Of a DNA stretch of 64,000 bases, positions 1-9,358 are shown in pieces. The position numbers and the translations under genes are program-made. Numbering within the stretch: position 1 is the first letter of the stretch; each line of letters opens with the position of its first letter. The stretch lies in contig CAKPHY010000006.1 of NCBI GenBank assembly GCA_934162285.1, forward strand, positions 1 through 64,000, read 5' to 3'. This stretch comes from an uncultured Bacilli bacterium (GTDB lineage: Bacteria; Bacillota_I; Bacilli_A; RF39; UBA660). The notes beneath the pieces were generated by a model. That model made no database searches. It was not told the origin of the DNA and saw only the letters and a list, made by a program, of their open reading frames with translations.

Positions 1-1
1 T

Positions 2-24
2 TGAGGAAACTCAGTTCTTTTTGT
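2..24 (+). terminator. possible terminator cut by the window edge
   Basis: A TGAG-GAAA-CTCA hairpin is followed by TTCTTTTTG. The left half of the stem probably extends outside the window, so direction and strength are uncertain. Confidence 0.35.
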
Positions 25-96
25 TGTGATTATAATATCACAAATTTTGTAATTTGACAAAACTTAGATAATCATAATAAAAAAAATAAATACATA

Positions 97-121
97 AAAA
101 ACTGACATTGTCAGTTTTCAT
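97..121 (-). terminator. intrinsic terminator of spoIVB
   Basis: Reading the minus strand, AAAACTGAC-AAT-GTCAGTTTT forms a near-perfect hairpin five bases after the spoIVB stop codon and runs into a T-rich stretch. Confidence 0.75.
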
Positions 122-125
122 GTCA

Positions 126-1082
126 TTAATTTTCGCCTTCTTTTAACATTGTAGTTATAAAAATACCATAACCATGATCTGGTTTATCAATAACTACGTG
201 TGTTACAGCTCCAACAATATTATCACCTTGAATAATTGGAGAACCACTCATTCCTTGAACAATACCATTAGTTTTGCTTAAAAGACGTGAATCAGTTATT
301 TTAAATAAAATATTTTTAGTTTCATTTTTCTTATCAACTTTTAAGATTTCAATTGAAAATTTTTCAACTTTTTCATTATTCAAAACTGTTAAAATACTTG
401 CTTCACCAGTTTTTACATCATCACTTACACGGTACATTTTTTTAGCAAGTACATCTTTAGTATATTGACCAAAAACACCTTTTTTAGTATTTTCCTTGAT
501 ATTACCATATGTTACTTCTTGATCAAAATTTGCAACTTTTTCACCAGGTGCACCACTTTTACTTTTTACAATCCCGGTTACTTTAGATTTAAAAATATTA
601 CCTGCACTCGCTTCAAAAAGAGAACGTGTTGTTTTTTCAGTTATTTCATGACCTAAACAACCAAATATATTAGTTCCAGGATCAATATATGTAAGTGTTC
701 CAATTCCCATAATGCTATCTTTAACGTATAATCCTGTTTTATATATTCCATCTTCATAACCTATTTTTAAGTTTGTTTTTAAAACTTCATTTTTTCTTTT
801 AAATTCTACTGATACATTGGTTTTGTTTTGTATTTTTTTAGTTAAATCACTGATATTAACTACTTCTTCCCCATCAATTGCAACAATTTTATCCCCAACT
901 CTTAAACCAGCTTCTTTACCATTATTAGTTCCATTTATACTATATGTTCCCATTATTAAAATAGAATTACTTTCCAAATTAATACCAATTGATTCCCCGC
1001 CGGCATAGATATAGTTTGAATAAGCCAAAATCATGGGATTAAAGGCAAATAAGGCTATTAAAGAACATAAAATTTTTTTCAA
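126..1082 (-). CDS. spoIVB: SpoIVB peptidase (stage IV sporulation protein B)
   Basis: SpoIVB is a serine protease of family S55. In sporulating Firmicutes it is secreted from the forespore and cuts SpoIVFA, which releases processing of pro-sigma-K in the mother cell. The protein shows an N-terminal hydrophobic signal/anchor (about residues 1-25), a PDZ domain (about 40-110, AGLRVGDKI), then the S55 domain with the catalytic His in GCLGHE (about residue 145) and Ser in GMSGSP (about 279). At about 318 residues it is shorter than the B. subtilis protein. A GTG nine bases upstream also opens the frame, but it lies inside the AAGGAAGTGAT ribosome binding site, so the TTG at 1082 is preferred. 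It has its own terminator and appears monocistronic. Confidence 0.93.
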   Translation of the reverse strand: MKKILCSLIALFAFNPMILAYSNYIYAGGESIGINLESNSILIMGTYSINGTNNGKEAGLRVGDKIVAIDGEEVVNISDLTKKIQNKTNVSVEFKRKNEVLKTNLKIGYEDGIYKTGLYVKDSIMGIGTLTYIDPGTNIFGCLGHEITEKTTRSLFEASAGNIFKSKVTGIVKSKSGAPGEKVANFDQEVTYGNIKENTKKGVFGQYTKDVLAKKMYRVSDDVKTGEASILTVLNNEKVEKFSIEILKVDKKNETKNILFKITDSRLLSKTNGIVQGMSGSPIIQGDNIVGAVTHVVIDKPDHGYGIFITTMLKEGEN

Positions 1083-1146
1083 AATTATCACTTCCTTACT
1101 ATTATTGTTGCTTTGAATTCAAATATTATAATTGGTAATTATAACC

Positions 1147-1176
1147 AAAAAAGATAAGAAATTGATCTTATCTTAT
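1147..1176 (-). terminator. intrinsic terminator of the leucine-rich-repeat gene
   Basis: On the minus strand AAGATAAGA-TCAATT-TCTTATCTT is followed by TTTT. The hairpin starts at the stop codon of the upstream gene. Confidence 0.8.
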
Positions 1177-3104
1177 TTTATATCATCTAATTTTTCACCA
1201 CATAAATAGCAATTTTCATTAGTTAAAACATTAACTGTTCCACAATGTGGGCAAACTCTTCTAAAGCGAATTGTTTTTTCTAAATATGATTCATCTTTTG
1301 TACGATCTTTATGGTGAACATAAACCTTAGTGTCACTTACTGTTAAATCGACTTTTTTTGCACTAGACTTATTTTCTTCTTTTGCTACTTCTTGTTTAAC
1401 TTCTTTATTTTTAGTTTCTTTTTTACTAGTATTTTTTTCTTTTTTCTTTTTTCTATTATGTTTATTAATTAAAATAATACATAATACAATAAGTAATCCT
1501 AAAGCTAAAAGTTCTAATGCAATAACTATTATATTAGAAATATCAGCCTTATTTTTTTCAATTACTATGGTATATGTTTCACTTGTACCATCCAAAGCTG
1601 TAACTTTAACCTTTACTTCACTACCATTATGTAAATCACTATTGCCTATAACTTCAATAGTTGCTTGATCATCATTAGCTTTTGCTTTAATAACTAACTT
1701 CTTTAAGTCATCGGCTATTTTTAATTTATATGTTGTAATATTTTTATCAAAGTTTAATTGATAATTATCAACTGTTAATTCTTCTAAATATATTATGGTT
1801 TTAGAAACTTCAGTTTCGCCTTCTTTAGATTTTCTAATTACATTTACTGTATATGTTTTAGTTGTTTTATCACTACCTGTAACCGTAATTGTAACTGTAT
1901 TACTACCAACTTCTAACTTTTCATTGCCTTTTATTTCGACTTTAGCACCTGCCACAGTCGCTTTAGCTAAAACTTCTACTGCTTCTATATCGTTTTCTAC
2001 AATTATCGTATATGATGTTTTACTAGCTTCAAAATCAATTGTATAATTCTTAATTTCTAAGCTTTCTAAATCATTATTTGCCACTTCAGCAACATAATTT
2101 AAAGTATATGTTTTTAAAACTTCACTACCATTAAGAACTTTTAATTTGTAATTGTTTTGAATATCACCACTTTGGACATATTTATTATTTAGATTATAAA
2201 TCATTAAACTGCAATTTGTTACTGTAATATTTTTTAAAATCGTAGCAATGCTTTTATCATTTAAATCAATTTTTTCATTAGTGTCATCAATATTATATTT
2301 ATCACTTTTAATACCAGCTATAGATGTGTCAAAAACAATAGAATAAACCCCATCCACTGTAGATTCAATATTTACTCTTCCTTCATTTGTAGCAATTACT
2401 GTTCCTTTTTGACTTACAGTTGCTAAATTAGCATTTTTTGTAAGCCACATAGGGTTTTGCCATTTCTTCATTGTTTCATTTAATTCTTTAGGCCAGGAAA
2501 TTACTGTGCTAAAGTCTTTTGATTGACCTTTAAAAACTACCTTTGATATATTTTGAAAAGCACTTTGACTAGCCTTTAAATCAATTAATTTAGAATTGTT
2601 TGATAAGTCTAAAGATGTCAAACGATTATTGTTTAAATTTACTACTAATAATTCTTTGTTGTTAGTTAAATCTATGTTAGTTAAACTATTACCATTCACA
2701 TACAAATTAGTAATAGTTGCGTTTTTTGATATATCAATACTGGATAACTTGTTATTAGAAATTAATAGGTCAAGTAATTTACTATTACTTTTTAAATCAA
2801 TTGTCGTGATATTATTATCACTCAAATTTAGAGTTTCAATATTTTTAATTTCTGATAAACCTTTTACACTATTAATTCCTTGATTATTACATTCTAATTT
2901 TTTTATTGATAATAATTCTTCACTTGTAACTTTATAACTTTCACTAATTCGGTCATTCACGCCATTGAAACCATCTGTATTAAGTTTAACAACAATACAA
3001 TTGTAGAAGTTATCATCATCAAAAGAAGAATTTAAAGGAGCAGCCTTTATATTAGTTAAAAATATTATTGGCACAATCAATAACATCTTTTTTATTCTTT
3101 TCAT
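1173..3104 (-). CDS. membrane-anchored leucine-rich-repeat / cadherin-like domain protein with cytosolic zinc ribbon
   Basis: Function unknown; likely a surface protein. In order: signal peptide (residues 1-21); a short leucine-rich-repeat block (about 65-185) with repeated L-x-L-x-x-N-x-L units; a region without clear homology; two repeated beta-sandwich modules of the cadherin-like type (about 345-425 and 440-515), each starting LExLxxxN and ending in a TYTVxV/TYTIVI strand; one transmembrane helix (about 525-550); and a Lys-rich cytosolic tail ending in a four-cysteine zinc ribbon (CPHC ... CYLC). Extracellular adhesion-type repeats joined to a cytosolic zinc ribbon is an unusual layout and could carry information across the membrane; that is inference. 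It sits alone between terminators, downstream of pnp. Confidence 0.75.
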   Translation of the reverse strand: MKRIKKMLLIVPIIFLTNIKAAPLNSSFDDDNFYNCIVVKLNTDGFNGVNDRISESYKVTSEELLSIKKLECNNQGINSVKGLSEIKNIETLNLSDNNITTIDLKSNSKLLDLLISNNKLSSIDISKNATITNLYVNGNSLTNIDLTNNKELLVVNLNNNRLTSLDLSNNSKLIDLKASQSAFQNISKVVFKGQSKDFSTVISWPKELNETMKKWQNPMWLTKNANLATVSQKGTVIATNEGRVNIESTVDGVYSIVFDTSIAGIKSDKYNIDDTNEKIDLNDKSIATILKNITVTNCSLMIYNLNNKYVQSGDIQNNYKLKVLNGSEVLKTYTLNYVAEVANNDLESLEIKNYTIDFEASKTSYTIIVENDIEAVEVLAKATVAGAKVEIKGNEKLEVGSNTVTITVTGSDKTTKTYTVNVIRKSKEGETEVSKTIIYLEELTVDNYQLNFDKNITTYKLKIADDLKKLVIKAKANDDQATIEVIGNSDLHNGSEVKVKVTALDGTSETYTIVIEKNKADISNIIVIALELLALGLLIVLCIILINKHNRKKKKEKNTSKKETKNKEVKQEVAKEENKSSAKKVDLTVSDTKVYVHHKDRTKDESYLEKTIRFRRVCPHCGTVNVLTNENCYLCGEKLDDIK

Positions 3105-3221
3105 CTTATTACCTCACTATAAATATACTAGCACATATTGGTAAGATATTCAATAGCTCATTATTTTTATTGCATAATTTTTTTATTTTATGTCAATATA
3201 TAATTGAATATCCGCGTATTC

Positions 3222-3250
3222 AAAAAAGAAAGCTTTAATCGCTTTCTTTT
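3222..3250 (-). terminator. intrinsic terminator of pnp
   Basis: On the minus strand GAAAGC ... GCTTTC encloses the pnp stop codon and is followed by TTTTTT. Confidence 0.8.
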
Positions 3251-5406
3251 TCATTGTCTTTTGGTTTATTTTCTTTAAAAACTTCTTTTCGTGATAAATT
3301 TAAACGTCCTTTTTTATCATAACCCATTGCTTTTACAATTATTTCATCGCCTACCTTAACAACATCACTTGGTTTTTCAACTCTTTCAGTTGCTAGTTGT
3401 GATACATGTACTAAGCCTTCACAACCTGGCCATAATTCAACAAAACAACCAAAATCTTCAACTTTTACTACTTTTCCAGAATATATTTTTCCTTCTTCAA
3501 CTTCACGAGCAATTGTTTGAATCATTTCTGCTGTTTTATTTATAATGTCTTTATTAGTATGATAAATAATTACGCGACCATCATCTTCTAATTCTACTTT
3601 TACAGCATTCATATCATTTACTGTTGCAACATTAGAAGCTTCACATATAATCTTAGTAATCATTTCGCCGCCCTTACCGATTACTTCTTTAATCTTATTA
3701 GGATTAATTGTAAATATCATAGTTTTAGGTGCATATTCACTTACTTCTTTACGTGGTTCTTTAATAGTTGCTTCCATTACATCTAAGATTTCCATACGAG
3801 CTTCTTTAGCTTGAGCTAAAGCTTGTTTTAAAATTTCTTTAGTTATACCTTTTATTTTAATATCCATTTGTAAAGAACAAATTCCTTTTCGTGTTCCACC
3901 TACTTTGAAATCCATATCACCTAAGTGATCTTCCATACCTTGGATGTCCGTTAAAATAGTATAATCCTTGCCATCAGCTGCTGTTATTAAGCCCATCGCA
4001 ATACCAGCAACAGGAGCTTTAATTGGAACACCAGCTGCCATTAAACTCATACAACCTGCACAAATTGTTGCTTGACTTGACGAACCATTAGATTCTAATA
4101 TTTCGGATACAACACGAACAGTATAAGGGAATTCTTCTTCACTTGGCATTACTTGAGCTAAAGCTCTTTCACCTAAAGCACCGTGGCCAATTTCACGACG
4201 TCCTGGGCTGCCATAACGTCCTGTTTCTCCAACTGAGAAAGCTGGGAAATTATAATGTAACATAAAACGTTTTTCAGCTTCTAAACTTAAACCATCTAAT
4301 ATTTGATGTTCATGTAAGCCACCTAATGTTGTTACTGCTAATGCTTGAGTTTCACCTCTTGTAAATAGAGCTGATCCATGAGTACGTGGCAAAAGATCAA
4401 CAGCGGCACTAAGTGGTCTAATTTCGTTCATTTTACGACCATCTGCACGTGTTTTTTCATTAACAACAATTTTTCTAAAGATTTCATATTCGATTGATTC
4501 TAAAACTAATTTAACTTTAGTTAATAAAACTTCTAGCTCTTCTTTGCTTAATGAAGCATTTTCTAAAGTATATTTATTAACAACGTCTTCTTTAACTTGA
4601 TCTATAGCTGCATATTTTTCTAATTTTTCTTTAATGCGCATAGCAGCATCTAATTTAACACTTGCAAGATCATATATCTCATTACGTAGACTTTCTTCAA
4701 TTTCTAAATGTTCATATTCCATTTTAGGAACACCAACTGCAGCAATAATTGTTTCTTCAAATTCACAAAGTTCTTTTACAGCTTCATGACCAAACATTAA
4801 AGCTTCTAACATGTCTTCTTCAGATACTTCTTTAGAACCAGCTTCTACCATGTTAATAGCATTTTTAGTACCAGCTACTGTTAAATCAATATCTGATTCT
4901 TCTAATTCTGCTGGTGTTGGATTAATAATAAATTTACCATTAACACGACCAACTTTTACTCCAGCAATTGGACCATCAAATGGAATTTTACTAATTGAAG
5001 TAGCAAGTGAAGAACCAAGCATAGCAGTCAATTCAGGTGAATTATCAGTATCAACTGATAAAATTGTATTAACTACTTGAACTTCATTTCTAAAGTTTTC
5101 TGGAAATAATGGACGCATTGGACGATCAATCATACGAGCTGCTAATGTTGCGGCATCAGTAGGACGGCCTTCTCTTTTAATAAATCCCCCCGGTATTTTA
5201 CCAACAGAATATAGTTTTTCTTGATATAAAACCATAAGTGGAAAGAAATCAGATAAAATATTAGCAGTTTTAGAAACAACAGCTGTTGTTAAAACGACTG
5301 TATCACCATAACGTACTAAAACAGAACCATGAGCTTGTTTAGCAAGTTCACCAGTTTCTACTATAATTTCTCTTCCTCTAAAATTATAATGAAATGTACT
5401 TTTCAT
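3235..5406 (-). CDS. pnp: polynucleotide phosphorylase (PNPase)
   Basis: PNPase degrades RNA 3'-to-5' by phosphorolysis, releasing nucleoside diphosphates, and is a main mRNA decay enzyme in the cytoplasm. The 723-residue protein has the standard layout: two RNase PH domains (about 1-210 and 310-540) joined by a helical linker, a KH domain with IGKGGE (about 560), and an S1 domain (about 620-690) with GCFVELWPG. The second RNase PH core contains the conserved stretches FSVGETG and [10 protein letters not shown]. The acidic/Lys-rich tail is short. The start is preceded by GGAGT. It lies downstream of rpsO, the classic rpsO-pnp order, but a hairpin between them suggests rpsO transcripts partly terminate before pnp. 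Confidence 0.97.
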   Translation of the reverse strand: MKSTFHYNFRGREIIVETGELAKQAHGSVLVRYGDTVVLTTAVVSKTANILSDFFPLMVLYQEKLYSVGKIPGGFIKREGRPTDAATLAARMIDRPMRPLFPENFRNEVQVVNTILSVDTDNSPELTAMLGSSLATSISKIPFDGPIAGVKVGRVNGKFIINPTPAELEESDIDLTVAGTKNAINMVEAGSKEVSEEDMLEALMFGHEAVKELCEFEETIIAAVGVPKMEYEHLEIEESLRNEIYDLASVKLDAAMRIKEKLEKYAAIDQVKEDVVNKYTLENASLSKEELEVLLTKVKLVLESIEYEIFRKIVVNEKTRADGRKMNEIRPLSAAVDLLPRTHGSALFTRGETQALAVTTLGGLHEHQILDGLSLEAEKRFMLHYNFPAFSVGETGRYGSPGRREIGHGALGERALAQVMPSEEEFPYTVRVVSEILESNGSSSQATICAGCMSLMAAGVPIKAPVAGIAMGLITAADGKDYTILTDIQGMEDHLGDMDFKVGGTRKGICSLQMDIKIKGITKEILKQALAQAKEARMEILDVMEATIKEPRKEVSEYAPKTMIFTINPNKIKEVIGKGGEMITKIICEASNVATVNDMNAVKVELEDDGRVIIYHTNKDIINKTAEMIQTIAREVEEGKIYSGKVVKVEDFGCFVELWPGCEGLVHVSQLATERVEKPSDVVKVGDEIIVKAMGYDKKGRLNLSRKEVFKENKPKDNEKESD

Positions 5407-5423
5407 AACTCCTCCAAATCTCT

Positions 5424-5449
5424 AAAAAAGCACTCAAAAAAGAGTGCTT
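5424..5449 (-). terminator. terminator between rpsO and pnp
   Basis: On the minus strand AAGCACTC-TTTTTT-GAGTGCTT is followed by TTTT. It probably attenuates read-through from rpsO into pnp. Confidence 0.85.
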
Positions 5450-5460
5450 ACCTATATAAA

Positions 5461-5730
5461 TTATTTTCTTAATCCTAATTTCTTGATTAATTCACGATAT
5501 CTTTTAACATCTTCTTTTAATAAATAATCAAGTAAACTACGACGTTGTCCTACTTTCTTTAAAAGTCCACGACGTGAATGATAATCATGAGTATGTTCTT
5601 TCAAATGAGCAGTTAATTGGTTAATTTCTTCAGTTAAAATTGCTACTTGAATTTCAGTTGAACCTGTATCTTTATTATTACGTGCGTATTCTCTAACGAT
5701 TTCAGATTTTCTTTCTTTTGTTAAAGCCAT
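5461..5730 (-). CDS. rpsO: 30S ribosomal protein S15
   Basis: S15 is a primary 16S rRNA-binding protein that starts assembly of the 30S central domain. The 89-residue length matches the family exactly, as do the conserved stretches [17 protein letters not shown] and DYHSRRGLL, with a basic C-terminus ([16 protein letters not shown]). The start has a clear GAGAGGAG site. The gene follows its own promoter and an approximately 80-base leader, in which S15 could bind to repress its own translation, as known for several bacterial rpsO leaders. Confidence 0.98.
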   Translation of the reverse strand: MALTKERKSEIVREYARNNKDTGSTEIQVAILTEEINQLTAHLKEHTHDYHSRRGLLKKVGQRRSLLDYLLKEDVKRYRELIKKLGLRK

Positions 5731-5812
5731 TTTATTTTCTCCTCTCTTAATAATTCGCTTATTCCTAGAAAAAAGTCAAGGATTCTTTTCTCCACGCATA
5801 AGTACTACATTA

Positions 5813-5840
5813 ATTATACATGAAATTATTTATTTTGCAA
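5813..5840 (-). promoter_or_regulatory. sigma-A-type promoter of rpsO
   Basis: On the minus strand TTGCAA and TATAAT are separated by 16 bases, just inside the end of truB. The leader to the rpsO start is about 80 bases and could hold an S15-binding structure, but I cannot assign a known leader motif by eye. Confidence 0.65.
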
Positions 5841-5842
5841 GC

Positions 5843-6697
5843 CTAAATTAAATATTTCCACATTTTTAATGTGTTATTTTCGTCTTTATATAAAGCAATT
5901 ATTTTATTATTATATTTAAACAAAACTTCTGATTGACCATAAATATTAGGTAAAGATCTACCATTTTTTATTTTAAAATATAAATCATCATCGACATCGA
6001 CTGTATATGTATTAAAACATTTCTCCAGCGGATAAAATTCATAATTATCTTCCAAAATATCTTCTAATTTATAAGCATCTTTTATATCAAAGACTCCTTG
6101 TTTGATCCTTCTTAAACTATTCATTGTTCCATATGTATTCAATTTTTTAGCTATATCATTTATTAAAGCCCTGATATATGTTCCTTTAGAAACCGTCGTA
6201 ATTATATCAAATATAACATGATTGTTTTTATATGTTATTTTACTAGATAATGCAATTTGGGAAACTTTTACCATTCTCTTTGGTAAAGTAACACTTTCAC
6301 CATTTCTCGCATATTCATACAATTTTTTACCATTCACTTTAACTGCAGAATATATAGGAACTTCTTGCTCATAATAACCTAACATCGAATTTAAAACTTC
6401 TTTAATTTTATCTTCTTTAAAATATACATTCTCATTTTTTAAAACATTTCCTGTACGATCTAAAGTATCCGTAAGAAGTCCTAATTCTATTGTTGCTTGA
6501 TATGTTTTTTCATATGCTGTTATATTTTCAACTAAAGTAGTATATTTACCTATTAAAACAACAAGTACACCTGTGGCCATAGGATCTAAAGTACCAGTAT
6601 GTCCTACTTTCTTAGTTTGTAACTTTTTACTAATAATATTCACAACATCACGACTGGTATAATTTTCCTCTTTATCTACAACTAATATTCCATCCAT
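5843..6697 (-). CDS. truB: tRNA pseudouridine(55) synthase TruB
   Basis: TruB converts U55 in the T-loop of tRNAs to pseudouridine. The N-terminal catalytic domain holds the KVGHTGTLDPMATGVL block with the catalytic Asp in GTLDP. Further conserved blocks are YEKTYQATIELG, VPIYSAVKVNGKKLYEYAR and the later SKGTYIRALINDI. At 284 residues it is family length. The start at 6697 (MDGILVVDKEE) follows GGTGAAATT; an in-frame extension upstream runs through the preceding gene's terminator and is unlikely to be used. The C-terminus after about residue 230 is a short, divergent PUA-like end. Confidence 0.95.
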   Translation of the reverse strand: MDGILVVDKEENYTSRDVVNIISKKLQTKKVGHTGTLDPMATGVLVVLIGKYTTLVENITAYEKTYQATIELGLLTDTLDRTGNVLKNENVYFKEDKIKEVLNSMLGYYEQEVPIYSAVKVNGKKLYEYARNGESVTLPKRMVKVSQIALSSKITYKNNHVIFDIITTVSKGTYIRALINDIAKKLNTYGTMNSLRRIKQGVFDIKDAYKLEDILEDNYEFYPLEKCFNTYTVDVDDDLYFKIKNGRSLPNIYGQSEVLFKYNNKIIALYKDENNTLKMWKYLI

Positions 6698-6720
6698 AAT
6701 TTCACCAATATTATTATACA

Positions 6721-6750
6721 AAAATAAGATAGTTTTTGCTATCTTATTTA
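6721..6750 (-). terminator. terminator upstream of truB
   Basis: On the minus strand AATAAGATAG-CAAAAA-CTATCTTATT followed by TTT overlaps the stop codon of the gene ending at 6744. Confidence 0.8.
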
Positions 6751-8144
6751 TATGTTTTTTGATTGCCAAGTGCACCATTAGTAATTAATTGTTCATAAAT
6801 CCCAAGTCCAGGTAAATATACTATATTTCTAAAGTTGTCAACATCTTCGGCTAAAACAATACCATTTTTATATGAGTTGAATAAATTATCATGGGTCTTA
6901 CGACCTACTGTCATATAATCAATTAATGTTCCACCGCTGAAAGCATTATTTTCTTCAAGGAACTTAGTTGATGCTTCAACACCCTTATTAATAGCATTAA
7001 TAGCTGCATTTGAACAATCATAGTCATTTCTTAAACATTTTTCTTCTAATAAACAATCACCAGCATTAATATAATTAGAAATTTGGTCAATACTTAAACC
7101 AGCATAATTAGGATTACTTGCATTAAGAATAAATGTATATCCTTCAACAATATCATTATATGTATAACCATATTTTGCTAATGCTTGTTCATAATTACGA
7201 TATGCATCATAATTTACAACCACATTATCTTGTTCTTGATAATTATTACTTCCATTATTATTTTGTTCATAATAATATGAATCATCATTTGTAAATGTGT
7301 TATTATTGTCGTTGTAATTATAATCGTTATTAGTATTGTCATTGTAATTATAGTCATTATTGTCTGTCATTTGCTCTTGACGTGTACTATTGGCTATATT
7401 ATTACCATTTTTATTCTTTGAATTCAAAATATGATTAGCTGTAAAACCAATAACTCCAGCCACAGCTACAGCTATAACACCTTTTTTATGATTTTTAACA
7501 AACACAAATGGTGCTTTCGCAACTTTTTTAACTCCATTAAAAACTTTAATTTTTGTAACTTTTGGAGTATCATTTGTTATATTTAATCCTTCGTTTTTTT
7601 GAATTTGAACTAAAGCATCAAATGCTCTTTTAGATTCTTCGTTAGTATGAGTTGTTTTAGAATTAAATGAACGAACTTCATTCTTTAAATTGTTAGTTAA
7701 TACTTCAACTTTTGATTTATAATCTACTGCACGTTCTTTTTTAGAAACTTTTAATGCTTCTTTTGCGACTTTAACTAACTTTTTATTAGCATCAGTCTTA
7801 TCACGTTTATAGTTAATCTTAGCAATTTTTAAATCACCTTTTAAGTGAGCTTTTTCTTGAGCTTTATAAACTTCATAATCCATTTCTTCAGTTTGTACTG
7901 TTTTATTTATTAATGTTTTAATAATTTTTCTTACTTTGCCAGTACTGTCTAAAAATGGTAAGTAAGCAACTTTTTCTACTCCATTATGAGCATAAGTTAA
8001 CTTAATAACCGGTTGTGTTGATGAATCTGATATTGTTGTGCCATTTGTTAAATTAGATGTTAAATTTTTTAAATTATCTCCTTCAACTAAATTAATTGTA
8101 TTTCCAGCTGTATTAAATTTGTATTCTACTTTTTTAAATTCCAT
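6744..8144 (-). CDS. hypothetical membrane protein with Asn/Tyr-rich linker
   Basis: No known family recognised. The roughly 466-residue protein has a Lys-rich N-terminal half with coiled-coil character (about 70-200), one transmembrane helix (about 222-240, GVIAVAVAGVIGFTANHIL), a low-complexity linker dominated by Asn, Asp and Tyr (about 261-308), and a C-terminal globular part rich in Tyr and Asn. The positive residues before the helix and the linker after it suggest a cytosolic N-terminus and an exposed C-terminus. The start at 8144 follows GGGGGAAG; a GTG 24 bases upstream overlaps the promoter region and is unlikely. A degraded copy of its C-terminal part lies immediately upstream (8400-8630), so this was a tandem family. 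Confidence 0.6.
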   Translation of the reverse strand: MEFKKVEYKFNTAGNTINLVEGDNLKNLTSNLTNGTTISDSSTQPVIKLTYAHNGVEKVAYLPFLDSTGKVRKIIKTLINKTVQTEEMDYEVYKAQEKAHLKGDLKIAKINYKRDKTDANKKLVKVAKEALKVSKKERAVDYKSKVEVLTNNLKNEVRSFNSKTTHTNEESKRAFDALVQIQKNEGLNITNDTPKVTKIKVFNGVKKVAKAPFVFVKNHKKGVIAVAVAGVIGFTANHILNSKNKNGNNIANSTRQEQMTDNNDYNYNDNTNNDYNYNDNNNTFTNDDSYYYEQNNNGSNNYQEQDNVVVNYDAYRNYEQALAKYGYTYNDIVEGYTFILNASNPNYAGLSIDQISNYINAGDCLLEEKCLRNDYDCSNAAINAINKGVEASTKFLEENNAFSGGTLIDYMTVGRKTHDNLFNSYKNGIVLAEDVDNFRNIVYLPGLGIYEQLITNGALGNQKTYK

Positions 8145-8170
8145 ACTTTCTTCCCCCTTAATTGCCACGT

Positions 8171-8198
8171 ATTATAGCACAAATTTTTATTTTGTCAA
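8171..8198 (-). promoter_or_regulatory. promoter with shared TGCTATAATACGTGGC element
   Basis: TTGACA, a 16-base spacer and TATAAT read on the minus strand. The -10 box is embedded in GTGCTATAATACGTGGC, nearly the same as two other promoters at 10858 and 10934, and is followed by the same AATTAAGGGGGAA leader as the one at 10858. Confidence 0.8.
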
Positions 8199-8399
8199 AT
8201 CAAGAATAAATATTAAATATTAGAGAACTATAATTTGTAAGTTGCAGATAATAATTCTTTTTATTTTGCTTTAATTTCTATTACAATAGTTAATATCATC
8301 AACCACTAAAATTAATTCATTTCAAGAGCTTATTAGAATACTATTGTTTTCCAGTTTTTATTTTCAAAAATCAATTTTAGTAATTAAAAACATCATTTA

Positions 8400-8630
8400 T
8401 ATATTTTTAACTACCAAGTATACCATTACTGCAATTAATTATTTATAAAATTCAATACCTAGCAAGTATAAAATCATCAATATCTGACACTAAAGTTAAA
8501 CCATTACAGCATAAGTCAAACAAATTTTCATGAACATTACCGACTACTGTCATATAATCAATTAATGATAAACTAGCAAACAGTATTATTTTCTTCAAGA
8601 AATTTAATTGATGCTTCAATGTCAAAGTTT
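8400..8630 (-). pseudogene. decayed copy of the C-terminus of the 6744-8144 gene
   Basis: This stretch aligns by eye to about 6770-6990. For example, both contain CTACTGTCATATAATCAATT, followed by ATTATTTTCTTCAAG and TTGATGCTTCAA in the same order. Stop codons and indels break the frame. The 8199-8400 part of this gene-free gap shows nothing I can identify. Confidence 0.75.
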
Positions 8631-8656
8631 GCTAGATATTATGTTATTAATATTAA

Positions 8657-9340
8657 TTAGCGACATTTCTTATTAGCAATGGCATTTATATAAGTAATAA
8701 TGTCAGCATTTTCACCATAACTACTAGCTATAGCATTTATTGATTCTTTATAGTCTTCCATATCATAAACTTCAACTAAAGCTTGGATAAAATAAATATC
8801 GTTAGCCAATACTTGTTTACCACCAACGCTTAATAAATTAGTTGATAATTCTTGATCACGACCTACAAATACTCCTAAAAGTTTTTGTAAAGTTTCTTCA
8901 GATTTTGTTTTAGCAAAAGTGTCAACTAAGCTAGCAACACCATCTAAAATTTGTTTTTCTTGTTCATTATCCATATAAATTCCCATTGATAAATAATTGA
9001 AATTTTCAGGATTTTCAAATAATTGAATAACATTATAATTTAAAATGTTTTCACGCATTTGATTTACGTCACCTAAAACTAATGTTGGTTCCATTATTGT
9101 ATCTTTATATTCTTCTGGAATTACACCATCTTTAGAAACAGTCATTAATACATCTTGGGCATTAACAACTAAATTAGTTGCTACACTATCAGCTTGTTGA
9201 TAAATAATTTGATTATCATCTAAAACCTTATTAGCAGTTGCTGTATCAGCTTTAGCAACTTTTGGAGCACCAACTAACATAAATCCTGCTAATAAAAGTG
9301 CACCTAATTTTTTATTGTTTAATATTTTTAAATTTTTCAT
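8657..9340 (-). CDS. hypothetical secreted protein
   Basis: No known family recognised. The 227-residue product opens with a clear Sec signal peptide: basic start, hydrophobic core ALLLAGFMLVG and a likely cleavage after KVAKA. The mature part is acidic and helix-rich, with an only C-terminal Cys (NKKCR end) and no transmembrane helix. The start has an AAGGGGGATTAATT site. It begins 18 bases after the stop of the Cys-rich pilin-like gene, so both probably share a transcript and act at the cell surface. It could be a partner or chaperone of that protein; nothing in the sequence proves this. Confidence 0.6.
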   Translation of the reverse strand: MKNLKILNNKKLGALLLAGFMLVGAPKVAKADTATANKVLDDNQIIYQQADSVATNLVVNAQDVLMTVSKDGVIPEEYKDTIMEPTLVLGDVNQMRENILNYNVIQLFENPENFNYLSMGIYMDNEQEKQILDGVASLVDTFAKTKSEETLQKLLGVFVGRDQELSTNLLSVGGKQVLANDIYFIQALVEVYDMEDYKESINAIASSYGENADIITYINAIANKKCR

Positions 9341-9358
9341 AATAATTAATCCCCCTTT

